A stretch of DNA of 64,000 nucleotides from Scylla paramamosain (Eukaryota > Arthropoda > Malacostraca > Decapoda > Portunidae). Position numbers and translations under genes: made by a program. The notes beneath the pieces are model-generated. The model was given only the letters and a program-made list of their open reading frames with translations, searched no databases and had not been told where the DNA came from. The DNA lies in NCBI RefSeq assembly GCF_035594125.1, contig NC_087181.1, forward strand, positions 8,427,317 to 8,491,316, written 5' to 3'. Of this stretch, positions 1 to 10,113 are shown piece after piece. Position 1 is the stretch's first letter. Every line of letters begins with the position of its first letter.

Positions 1-2
1 CA

Positions 3-494
3 CGGGCGAAGAAAGCAAGGCAGTCCAGGTCCAGCTTCAAGGTCATGTTGATCGCTTTCTTCGATGTGAGGGGCATCGTCCACTGCGAGTTCTTGCCACA
101 GGGCCAGACAGTCAACCAACATGTGTACAAAGAAGTACTGCGGCGTCTGCTTCGTGCAGTGCGCGAGAAGAGGCGGGAGTTGTGGCAGGGCAACTCGTGG
201 CTGCTTCACCACGACAATGCGCCTGCTCACAATGCCCTGAAGAACATCGCCGTGCTGGAGCAACCGCCCTACTCACCTGACCTCGCTCCGTGCGACTTCT
301 TCCTCTTCCCCAAGCTCAAGGAGGTCATGAAGGGGACCCGTTTTGATGATGCGGACGACATCAAAAAGGCCGTGACGACGGAGCTGAGGAGCATCCCGCA
401 AGAATCCTTCCAGCAGTGCATGCAAGCCTGGCAGAGAAGGATGGACAAGTGCATGCGGTGCCAGGGGGATTACTTCGAAGGAGATAACCTATAG
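3..494 (+). pseudogene. mariner transposase, C-terminal part, catalytic core shortened
   Basis: Tc1/mariner DDE transposase fragment. The frame is open from the left edge of the window, so the N-terminal helix-turn-helix part lies outside; the first ATG (45) is internal. Numbering from that Met, the sequence shows the family block ending FFDVRG (residues 5-10), the second catalytic Asp in HHDNAPAH (D57), the third in YSPDLAPCDFFLFP (D84), then a basic tail and a TAG stop. Only 26 residues separate the two aspartates, whereas mariners normally have 34 (DD34D). About 8 residues between HDNAPAH and the PPYSPDL block are therefore missing in frame, which should break the active site. GC content is clearly higher than in the surrounding DNA, consistent with a later arrival. 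Family identity is secure from the motifs; the subfamily (irritans-like or SETMAR-like) is not. Confidence 0.9.
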
Positions 495-559
495 TTTGTA
501 GCCTGGATGTGAAATAAAACTTGTGTGGCACCAGTCCTGGAACTTTAATGACACACCTC
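495..559 (+). mobile_element. mariner 3' untranslated end and terminal inverted repeat
   Basis: After the transposase stop come about 35 bp with an AATAAA (513-518), then a terminal-repeat-like segment around 528-559 ending in CACACCTC. At 560-561 there is a TA, after which LINE-A sequence starts mid-element (AATGCAACATCC). Two intact LINE-A copies read ACATAAATGCAAC and ACATAAACGCAAC at the same point, so the element ends at the TA. The matching 5' terminus is outside the window. Confidence 0.75.
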
Positions 560-1113
560 TAAATGCAACATCCAGCTTTGGATCGAAAATGAGGAGAGAG
601 AAAGTAGGAGGAAACAGAAAAGGGGCTACCGTCAATTGCCTCAGACACCTGAGTTTCAGTGAGGAAAAGATGAGGTTTAGAAGAGGAGAGGTGGTGTTCT
701 GCAGACTGAAAATTATATCTTAGACCGCGAATGTTGCAGAAATTAATGAAGAAAAAGTTGATGGGGCTGTCAAGACACTTAGGGTTGTTGACAGAAAGGC
801 AGTCCGACCTGGGGACATTTATGGTCCCCTCCCCAGATGGGGACTCCAAGGCTGGTGTAGGAATCGCCATGATGATTTTGAAATTTCTGAGTGAAGGGTG
901 TGTGTGTTATTAGGTGCTTGTAGTTTTGTGTGGAGGAAGAGAGTTGTCTTTAGAGGGTAGGCTGTGACTGCCCCCTTGTGTTGTGAGACACAAGGGGAAA
1001 CGTTCAGTGAGGTCACAGCTGGGTTTAATGATAAGTTCACAGCACCCCCTGAACCGTGCCTTAGACCTCACTGGGAGTAATTATCATTTCGGCAGGTGTC
1101 TACTGCCTCCTCC
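560..1113 (-). mobile_element. LINE-A copy 1: 5'UTR and start of ORF, cut by mariner
   Basis: Minus-strand 5' end of the LINE-A family. The ORF starts with ATG at 870 (MAIPTPALES) and reads 103 residues into the endonuclease domain, including FCNIRGLR and [12 protein letters not shown], two conserved endonuclease blocks of this family. It then stops where the mariner was inserted at 560. Positions 871-1113 are the 5'UTR, which matches the 5'UTRs at 5266-5510 and 37582-37813. The element starts at about 1113 with AGGAGGAGGCAGTAGACACC read on the minus strand, and is followed outward by an inverted copy of its own first 11 bases. The remainder of this copy must lie beyond the left end of the window. 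Confidence 0.85.
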
Positions 1114-1127
1114 TTAGAGGAGGCAGT
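1102..1127. repeat. short hairpin at LINE-A copy 1 5' end
   Basis: Inverted repeat ACTGCCTCCTC / GAGGAGGCAGT with a 4-nt loop. The left arm is the first bases of LINE-A, and the right arm lies just outside the element. The same arrangement is seen at 8254-8284. Confidence 0.8.
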
Positions 1128-1220
1128 TGTCAAAAATGTTAATTCACTGACAGATTCATTCTTAGATTCCTTATTTTAGTATTTCATTAATTTATTTTTG
1201 AGTACTCATTTATATAACCA

Positions 1221-1570
<350 letters not shown>

Positions 1571-1571
1571 T

Positions 1572-1730
1572 ATGTCTTAACTAAACTATTCTTCTTAGGT
1601 TCACTTGTTTCACATCTGTAGAATTTAGAATTCCCTTCCAATTTATATTTTACTATGATTCTTTAACTGAATCTAGTAAATCTAGGACATTTCTTGGTTG
1701 GGGTGAACATTAATCATAACACATCAATAG
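1572..1730. repeat. direct repeat, right copy
   Basis: Second copy of the 1221-1376 unit, about 97 percent identical by eye, immediately after the (TA)n array. Confidence 0.9.
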
Positions 1731-2233
1731 ATATACAGGCTGTTAAAGAAAACTTTTTGTAGGAATGAGATTACGGTAACTTTTGTAATATGTGAGTTGA
1801 CTATTAAAAGACAGTTTAAAGAGTGAATTTTACACTGAGTTATATGGTATATGATTATTACAAAATGTTCCACATGTTAGCACAAGAGGTCTCAGTTGTA
1901 CAGTCCCACAGGAAAGATGAGTCCACAAAATTTTTGTACTACAATGTATGGTATTTATTTACAGCAACTTGCATTTTGAATTTAAATTTCAATCTGTATA
2001 ATATGAGTGAAAATTATGAATGGCTGTGAATGAGACTATTTTGATTAGACTATGAATGGGATTTGCAAAAATTAATGGCTGAGTTTGATAGTGTGTGTAA
2101 GATACAGAAACTGAAGGACTATTATGTGAGAATATGCACTGGAATTTATATTCTAATTCTTGCATGGGTAGACTAGGTATGTGTGCAAGAAGTTTATCAT
2201 GATAAATATTGTGAAGGAACATATTGTGGAAGG
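1731..2233. other. AT-rich stretch without recognisable genes
   Basis: Only short chance ORFs are present, with no motif I recognise. The stretch ends at the poly(T) that marks the 3' tail of LINE-A copy 2. Confidence 0.6.
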
Positions 2234-5200
2234 TTTTTTTTTTATGCAGGAGGGATGCTGACCAAGGGTAACAAAAATCCAATAAAAAAAAAAAAAAAAA
2301 GCCCACTGAGATGCTGGTACCTGAACAGGGTCCAAAGCAGTAGTCAAAAACTGAAGGATAAATGTCTTGAAACCTCCCTCTTGAAGGAATTCAAGTAGAG
2401 AAAATACAGAAGCAAGCAGGAAGTTCTGGAGTTTATCAGAGAAAGGGATGAATGAATGAGAATACTGGTTAACTCTTGCATTAGAGAAGTAGACAGAATA
2501 GGGATTAGAGAAAGAAGAGAGTCTTGTCTAGTGAGGCTGTGGGAGGAGGGGAGACATGCAGTTGGCAAGATCAGAAGAGCAGTTAGCATGAAAACAGTGG
2601 CAGAAGGTAGTTAGAGATGCAGCACTGCGGCAATGAGAGAGAGGCTAAAGACAGTCAGTTAGAGGAGGGGAGTTGATGAGATGAAAAGATTTTGATTCTA
2701 CCCTGTCTAGAAGAGCAGTATGAGTAGAATCCTCAGACATGTGAAATATACTCCATACATGGATGGATAAGGCTCTTGTACAGTTTGTAGCTGGGGAGTT
2801 GAAAAGAATTGGTGGAGACATTTCAGAATACCAAACTTCATAGAAGCTGTTTTAGCTAGAGATTTAGAGAAGTTTCCAGTTTAGATTATAAGAGAAGGGC
2901 AGACCGAGGATGTTCAGTGTAGAAGAGGGGAACAGTTCAGTGTCATTGAAGATGAGGGGATGAATGTCTGGAAGGTTGTGTCAAGTTGATGGAGGAATTG
3001 AGTTTTTGAGGCATTCAACAATATCATGTTTGCTCTGCCCCAATCAGAAATTTTAGAGAGATCATAAGTCAAGCATTCTGTAGCTTCCCTGCATGAACTG
3101 TTTACTTCCTGAATGGTTGGATGTCTATGAAAATATATGAAAAAGTGCAGGGTGGTATTGCCAGCATAGGATTGGATAGAACAAGAAGTTTGGTTTAGAA
3201 GGTCATTGATGAATAGGAAGAGTGGGTGACAGGACAGAACCCTGAGGAACACCACTGTTAATAGATTTAGGAGAAGAACAGTGTCTACTACAACAGCAAT
3301 ATAATGGTCAGAAAGAAAACTTGAGATGAAGTTGCAGAGAGAAGGAAAGAAGCCGTAGAGTGGTAGTTTGGAAATCAAAGCTTTGTGTCAGACTCTATCA
3401 AAAGCTTTTGATATGTCTAAGGCAACAGCAAAAGTTTCACCAAAATCTCTAAAAGAGGATGACCAAGACTCAGTAAAGAGTGCCAGATCATCTGTAGAGC
3501 AGCTTTGACGGAACACATACTGGTGATCAGACAGAAGGTTGTGAAGTTATAGATGTTAAAGAATCTTCCTGTTGAGGATAGATTCAAAAACTTTAGATAG
3601 GCAAGAAATTAGGGCAATAGGATGGTAGTTTAAGGGATTAGAATGGTCAGCCTTTTTTTAAACAGGCTGAATATAGGCAAACTTCCAGCAAGAAGGAAAA
3701 GTAGATGTTGATAGACAGAGTTGAAAGAGTTTGACTGGGCAAGGTGGAAGCACAGAGGCACAGTTTCAGAGAACAATAGGAGGGACCCCATCTGGTCCAG
3801 AAGCCTTCTGAGGATTTAGGCCAGTGAGGGCATGGAAAACTTCATTACGAAGAATTTTAATAGGTAGCATGAAGTAGTCAGAGGGTGGAGGAGAGGGAGG
3901 AACAAACCCTGAATCATTTAAGTTAGAGTTTTAGCAAAGATTTGAGCTAAGAGTTCAGCTTTAGAGATAGATGTGATATCAGTGGTGCCATCTGATTGAA
4001 ATAAAGGAGGGAAAGAAGAAGAAGCAATGTTATTGGAGATGTTTTTGGCTAGGTGCCAGATGTCACAAGGGGAGTTAGATCTTGAAAGATTTTGACACTT
4101 TATATTAATGAAGGAGTTTTTGGCTAGTTGGAGAACAGACTTGTCATGGTTCTGGGCAGAAATATAAAGCACATGAGATTCTAATAATGAAAGACTCAAG
4201 TACCTTTGGTGGGCCACCTCTCTATCATGTGTAGCACAAGAACAGGCTGTGTTAAACCAAGATTTGGAAGGTTTAGGTCGAGAAAAAGAGTGAGGAATGT
4301 ATGCCTCCATGCCAGACACTATTGACTCTGTTATGCGCTCAGCACACAGAGACAGGCCTCTGAAACAGAAGCAGTAGTCATTCCAAGGAAAATCATCAAA
4401 ATACCTCCTCAGGTTCCCCTAACTAACAGAGGCAAAATGCCCGAGGCAACTCTGCTTAGGGGTTCCTGAGGAGGGATTGGAGCAATAGGACAAGATATAG
4501 ATATGAGATTGTGATCGGAGGAACCCAATGGAGAAGAGAGGGTGACAGCATAAGGAGAAGGATTAGAGTTTAGGAAAAGGTCAAGAATGTTGGACATATC
4601 TCCAAGATGGTCAGGAATACAAGTAAGGTGTTGCACCAATTGCTTTAGGTCATGGATAGTGAAGTTGAAGGCTAGTTCACCAGGATGGTCAGTGAAGGGA
4701 GAGGAAACCCAAAGGTGGTGGTGAACATTGAAATTTCCAAGAATGGAGATCTCCACAAAAGGGAAGAGAGTCAGAATGTGCTCCACTTTGGAAGTTAAGT
4801 AGTCGAAGAATTTCTTATAGTCAGAGGAGTTAGGTGAGAGGTATGCAGCACAGATAAATTTAGTTTGAGAGTGACTCTGTAGTCTTAGGCAGATGGTGGA
4901 ATACTCTGAAGATTCAAGAGCTTGGGCACAAGAGCAGGTTAAGTCATTGCGCACATAAATGCAACATCCAACTTTGGATTGAAGATGAGGATAGAGAAAA
5001 TAGGATGAAACAGAAAAAGGGCTACTTTCAGTTGCCTCAGATACCTGTGTTTCAGTGAGGAAAAGATGAGGTTTAGTAGAGGAGAGGTGGTGTTCTACAG
5101 ATTGAAAATTAAATCTAAGACTGCGAATGTTGCAGAAGTTAATGAAGAAAAAATTGAGGGGGTGTTAAGACATTTAGGGTCGATACCAGAAGAGCAGTTC

Positions 5201-5510
5201 AACCTGGGGACATTTGTGGTCCCCTCCCCAGAAGGGGACCTTGACTCTGGTTTAGGAGTCGCCATGATAATTTTGAATTTTGAGTGAAGGTTGTGTGTGT
5301 AGTTTTGTGTGCATGTAGTTTTGTGAGAAGGAAAAGTGTTGTCTTTAGAGGGCAGGCTGTGACTGCCCCCTTGTATTGTGAGACACAGAGGGAAACATTC
5401 AGTAAGGTCACAGCTGGGTTTTATGGTAAGTTCACAGCACCCCCTGATCCAGTGCTTTAGACCTCACTGGGAGTAATTATTATTTTGGCAGGTGCCTACT
5501 GCCTCCTCCT
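2234..5510 (-). pseudogene. LINE-A copy 2, full length but decayed
   Basis: The most complete contiguous LINE-A in the window (about 3.28 kb), on the minus strand. Order from its 5' end: 5'UTR 5510-5266; start codon at 5265; endonuclease segment 4954-4409 ([14 protein letters not shown], then NFNVHHHLW and SSDHNLIS); linker with GMEAYIPHSFSRPKPSK (4319-3918); reverse transcriptase with the YADD box changed to YAGN (around 3160); C-terminal region down to about 2395; 3'UTR; and a 10-base A tail at 2234-2243. Numerous stops and frameshifts kill the ORF. The length and single-ORF layout define the family: no separate zinc-knuckle ORF1 precedes the endonuclease ORF. Assignment to a named clade (Jockey or CR1-like) is only inference from the RT motifs. 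Confidence 0.85.
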
Positions 5511-6400
5511 GAATGAAGTTTTGACACTCAAAGAATGTGAGCGTGTAAGAGGGTGCACAATATGATTGAAGTGGATAGAGTGGCTGTAAGGGTTGAATAT
5601 GTATTTCAGGATGCTGATTTTGAGTCTAGCCTTAGGTTTATTATTGCATCAAAAATTCTGGTGATAATAATTCAGTTGCAGATTTTAATAATTAAAATTT
5701 TGAGGCTAAAGTAAATTAGTTGCTATATCAACTGACTTATCAAAAACCAATGTAAGTTCTTGAAGAATGTAGAGAATTGAGAGTGAATGAGATAAACAAA
5801 GTAATGATGTATGTCAAGATGATAAAAAGAGTATGATTGTGTTCTTGAATGGTAAGTTGCTTTATGAGATAGACTGTTTTATGTATATGTTGCTGTTTGT
5901 GGAAAAATAAATGTAGAGGTAGAATTTATAATGAATTAAGCAAAAAAGGTGTGGACAGGAACAAACAGAAAACTGTTAAGTTTTTTGGTCACTTAGAGGC
6001 AGTGTAAAGAGAAGGCTGGATGAAGGTGCAGTGGTACTAACAGCACTGTATGGGGCTGAAACATGGAACATAGGAGCAGAAAAGAAAAAAGAAGATTGAA
6101 TGTAATGGAGATATGTTATCTTGAGGAACACATGTAGAATAGGACATATGGACAGAAAAGTGAATTAGAAGAATGAAAGAAAACTGTTATGAAAAACAGA
6201 GTTGGTTAATCAAGCAGAAGAGGATGTGTTGTGATAATTTGGAGAAGTGTGAATAACTGGTTTTATCATATATGGGAAAGAAGTTGGATCTGTTATGATG
6301 TAGCATAGGGATAGTCCAGTCCTGCTGTTGTACCCTGGAGATACACTTGCATAGGTGGTCAGTTTACAAGTCTAGAGACTGAGGATGGTTTGAATCTAAT
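5511..6400 (+). pseudogene. remnant of another LINE, possibly RTE-like C-terminus
   Basis: AT-rich sequence with broken plus-strand coding. The clearest piece is around 6025-6130, where the translation reads ALYGAETWNIGAEKK, a pattern found near the C-terminus of RTE-type reverse transcriptases (LxYGaExW followed by a basic stretch). Farther upstream (about 5545-5660) EVDRVAVRVEYVFQDADF is a coherent peptide that I cannot assign. Everything is interrupted by stops. The stretch is followed by a (GT)n tail-like array. Family placement is tentative. Confidence 0.4.
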
Positions 6401-6401
6401 G

Positions 6402-6442
<41 letters not shown>
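6401..6442. repeat. (GT)n microsatellite
   Basis: About 20 GT units, following the LINE-like remnant. Confidence 0.97.
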
Positions 6443-6444
<2 letters not shown>

Positions 6445-8253
6445 AGGGTTTTGTCTTGGCTTCCCTCTAATATTGGGATGTTAGCCTAATTTTTTAGGTA
6501 CTTTATGATAGTTAAGTATTCTTCAAGCTGAAAAATCAGTCAAGCTTACAGGTTGCAGTACAAAATTAAGAAAATCAGAATGGACCTGGTGTGAACACTA
6601 CAAGAATTAATAATGAAAGCATCACTGTATACTACAGGAACTGAAAGCTTTATTCAGAGTGCAGATTATGAAAGATGTAAAAAGTAAAACAGGCATAAAG
6701 TATGGGGTGCAAGAGAAGTTTGTTTTAGTTTTGTACCATTACAGACCTAAGGCTTGTACATTTCTTTGTTCAATCTTTTTCCTTTTCCTTCAACTTTGCA
6801 TTCATGGTTGTGCAAAATTTCCCCTAAGTACTGGATGGAGCATACCTACTCTTAGAGTCTTTAAAAACAAAGCAGAAACTTTGTGGCATTCTATCTGATG
6901 CATTGACTATCAAAGAGTCCCTCTATTCTATTTTGACAAGGCTTCCGACTGTTATTAGAAGGAAGGATTTTAGAGAACATAGCATCTCAAATTAGAAAAT
7001 TATGTACTTCTTTTTATAGTTAAGGGACTTTTTAAGAAATGGAAAAATGGTTTTTGGATACTTCTATTCAGGAAGGATTAGCATTTGTAGAATTAAGGAA
7101 TGGTATGAAGTTTCTATCAAGGAAGTTGAAGAAGCAGGAATTAATTTGTGATCAAGAAGGTGCAAACTTCTCTGTTTCATACTCTTGGCATGACAGAAGA
7201 AAATCCTCCTTTTGTAGTCAGTGGTGAAAAAGATACTTTTTTTTCTTATTTATTTCTCCCCATCTTTTGAAAAGCCTAAGAAACACTCTTTTGAAGTTTC
7301 ATGTAAAGATTGGAAGGACTGTAGTATTGTAACATTGTTTTAGTCACCCTTAGGCCCAAGCGTCACGCAGCAGAAAGAAACTGAGGCGACGCGAGGGGTG
7401 ACTAAGAAAAACAAATGTACAAATTTTCTATAATTTACTGTTTATATGATAAATGGTAAACAATCATCTATGTTTAATATCACATGTTCTAGGAAACACT
7501 TTTTACAATATTTCCAATAAAGAAAACGATAAGTTGGGCTTGAGACCGTTATGTATTTGTATACCAGTGTTCAGATTTTCTTGTTTATGATCATATGTTA
7601 CTGTATAGCCTTCTCGCGTCAATAAATGTCATTCTTCTCTGAAAGGAAGTTTCTCAACCTTACAGTATCATGGGATTTTATCAAACAGTTTTTTGAGAAA
7701 GATTGTGCTTTGGAAATTAGATTTGTTTTATAAATGACTAAGAGGCACACATATGCAGAAGGCTTTTTAAAAAATGTAGATCAATCTTGCTGCCCAGGTA
7801 ATGAGTGGTACCATGGCAGCAAGTATTTACTTGTATTCCCTTGCTGCCTTGCTGCCACAGCAAGCTGTCTGTACAACAGAATTTGTACAGCAAGCAGATA
7901 AACTGTTTGATTGTTTTAATCGTATTCAACCACATTAAAAAAAAAAAAAAGTTCTTTGTGGAATCAGTGCTAATTCTAATCATAAAGAATTCATTGAAAA
8001 AAAATTGCTTAATACATGAAGTCATTTAAAATCTATTCAACACCACATTTATTTAATCACTGTATAGATGGCTGACTTATCAATTTGGCATCACTTCAAG
8101 TTATCCGGCAAGATCTCTAGGGTTATGAAGTGAAGTATGTTCTCTTACACTGATTGAAACAGGACTGTCTAGAGAATTTGTTTGGCAAATTGTGGCTTAA
8201 TTTTGGTAACTGTGACAATCCAAGTACATATAATTTTATGAAAAGTCTGAAAT
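6443..8253. other. intergenic stretch, nothing recognised
   Basis: Contains only short ORFs without conserved motifs (for example 7039-7227 and 7805-8029). A small imperfect inverted repeat GTCACCC ... GGGGTGAC occurs near 7342-7400. No RNA gene or transposon signature is evident. Confidence 0.5.
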
Positions 8254-8284
8254 TACTGCCTCCTCCTTATAGGAGGAGGCAGTA
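8254..8284. repeat. perfect hairpin at LINE-A copy 3 5' end
   Basis: TACTGCCTCCTCCT / AGGAGGAGGCAGTA, 14-bp perfect arms with a 3-nt TAT loop. The right arm is the first 14 bases of LINE-A copy 3; the left arm lies outside it. Confidence 0.9.
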
Positions 8285-9229
8285 GACACCTAATGAAATG
8301 ATAATTAGTCCCAGTGATGTCTGAAGGGCAGGGAATGCTAGGAACTTATCAGTAACCCAGCTGTGACCTCACTGAACATTTCCCTTTGTATCTCATGACA
8401 CAAAGGGTCAGTCACAGCTTGCTCTCCAAAGACAACTCTTCCCTCACACTAAACTACACATGCACCTAAATACACACACACACCCTTCACTCAGAATCGT
8501 AAATTAGTATGGCAATTCCTACACCAGCTTTGGAGTCCCTGTCTGGTGAGGGGACTACAAATGTCCCCAGGTCAGACTGCTCTTCTGCTTTTGACCCTAA
8601 GTGTCTTGACACCCCCAACTTTTTCTTCATTAACTTCTGCAATATTCATGGCCTTGGATCTAATTTTCATTCTGTAGAACATCACCTTTCCTCTACTAAA
8701 CCTCATCTTCTTTTCCTCACCAAAACAGGTATCTGAGGCAATTGACAGTTTCTGTTCCCTCCTACTTTCTCCTTCCTTATTTTCATTTCAAAGCTGGATG
8801 TTGCATTTGTGTGCACAATGACTTAACCTGCTCTTGTGCCCATGCTCTTGACTGTTTGAGAGTGGCTTGTAGTCATCTGGCTATGACTACAAGCCACTCT
8901 CAAACTAAATTTATCTGTGCTATATACCTCTCACCTAATTCCTCTGACTATCAAAAATTCTTTGACTACTTAATTTCCAAAGTGGAGCACATCCTGACTC
9001 TCTTCCCTTTTGCATAGATGTCCATTCTTGGGGACTTCAGTGTTTACCACCAGCTTTGGTTTTCCTCTTCCTTCACTGACTATCCTGTTGAAGTAGCCTT
9101 AAACTTTGCTATCCTCCACGACCTAGAGCAATTGGTGCAATATCCTATTCGTATTCCTTACTGTCTTGGAGATACACCCAACATTCTTGACCTTTTCCTC
9201 ACCTCTAATATTTCTGCTTATACTGTCAC
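8271..9229 (+). pseudogene. LINE-A copy 3, 5' half, interrupted by BEL/Pao
   Basis: Plus-strand LINE-A. The 5'UTR is 8271-8508 and the ATG is at 8509 (MAIPTPALESLSGEG). The endonuclease region continues in three segments (8509-8736, 8742-9017, 9018-9229) separated by a stop or frameshift, carrying [37 protein letters not shown] and ILDLFLTSN. It is interrupted at 9229 by the LTR retrotransposon and resumes at 16600. Relative to copy 2 there is a local inverted duplication near 8860-8900, where GAGAGTGGCTTGTAGTCAT is followed by its reverse complement. Confidence 0.88.
9225..9229 (+). repeat. target site duplication GTCAC (left)
   Basis: GTCAC immediately before the 5' LTR, matched by GTCAC at 16595-16599 after the 3' LTR. 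Removing one copy plus the element restores continuous LINE-A coding sequence. Confidence 0.92.
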
Positions 9230-9758
9230 TGTTACTGTATGTAAAATGCATGTACCTCATGTCATTATTCCTCGGTAATTATAAGTGAAATGTTCAATAG
9301 TTTGCTATTTGCATGAAGATGTGTAATATGTGTAAGTATCAGTACTCAATGCTATATTAAGTACCAAATCCGATGCTCACTTGTTAGTTGAGTGTGGTTA
9401 ACCCGCTGGTCGCCTGTGGGTTTCACTCACGGCCAAGTTGTGCTGAGATAAAGATGGGCAGGAAGGTGACTGAGGTAAATACTTTAATTTTGTAGTAAAA
9501 ACTGATTATCATAGTGCCAAGTTGATTGCATGTATTGTTACTGAATACTGTAATATGTTGAAAGTGTTTAATATCAGTGTATAATGTTATTTTATAAGAA
9601 ATTGAGACTGAGAACTTGTTTGCAGTTCTTACGGTCATGCCTACCTCATCAGTAGATGTCAGAGAGAGAGAACTGCCTCTCCTCAACCCTATGATGATGT
9701 GTGTGATCAGTAAAACAGATCACCTGAGAGCTAATGAAGAGCTACCAGTGCAGCTACA
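9230..9758 (+). repeat. BEL/Pao 5' LTR
   Basis: Starts TGTTACTGTATG and ends CAGCTACA. It pairs with 16065-16594. The first half is more diverged from the other LTR than the middle, which is nearly identical. Confidence 0.93.
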
Positions 9759-9817
9759 GTAAGAACTCAATCCCACAAGTAAGAACTCACCCCACAAGCA
9801 AGAAATTGGCTCCACAT
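9759..9817 (+). promoter_or_regulatory. leader with short tandem repeats next to the LTR; primer site unclear
   Basis: Three similar units of about 20 bp follow the LTR directly: GTAAGAACTCAATCCCACAA, GTAAGAACTCACCCCACAA and GCAAGAAATTGGCTCCACAT. A typical tRNA primer-binding site starting with TGG is not adjacent to the LTR. The nearest TGG (TGGCTCCACATG) is about 48 bp inside. Confidence 0.5.
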
Positions 9818-10113
9818 GAGACTGTAGGAAGAGTGAGCCACAGGATGAGAGGATGCTGACGTAAGCCTATAGGTTGACCTCTGAGGCCCTGGGGTCAGCT
9901 CTACCCTTGACGACAACCACTCCCTTCTACCCACAGTGCCTTGCCACCATTTTGTAGAACCCACAGTCACAGGCAAGAAAGTGTAATAATATGTATGTGC
10001 AATGAATTGAGTAGCCTAAGTGAAAGAAAATTACCCACAACTAGCTAGTATTAGAGTGGTAATTCTAATTGCTCTTTCACTGTCTCAGTATTGACACAGT
10101 TAAGTTGTTAGAT
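9818..10113 (+). other. BEL/Pao untranslated leader
   Basis: No ORF on the element's sense strand that belongs to gag. It precedes the gag ATG at 10114. No other motif seen. Confidence 0.5.

Noticed and set aside
2234..2260. Target site duplication for LINE-A copy 2 (GAAGG/GAATGAAG flanks)
   Set aside because: Similarity too short and imperfect to distinguish from chance.
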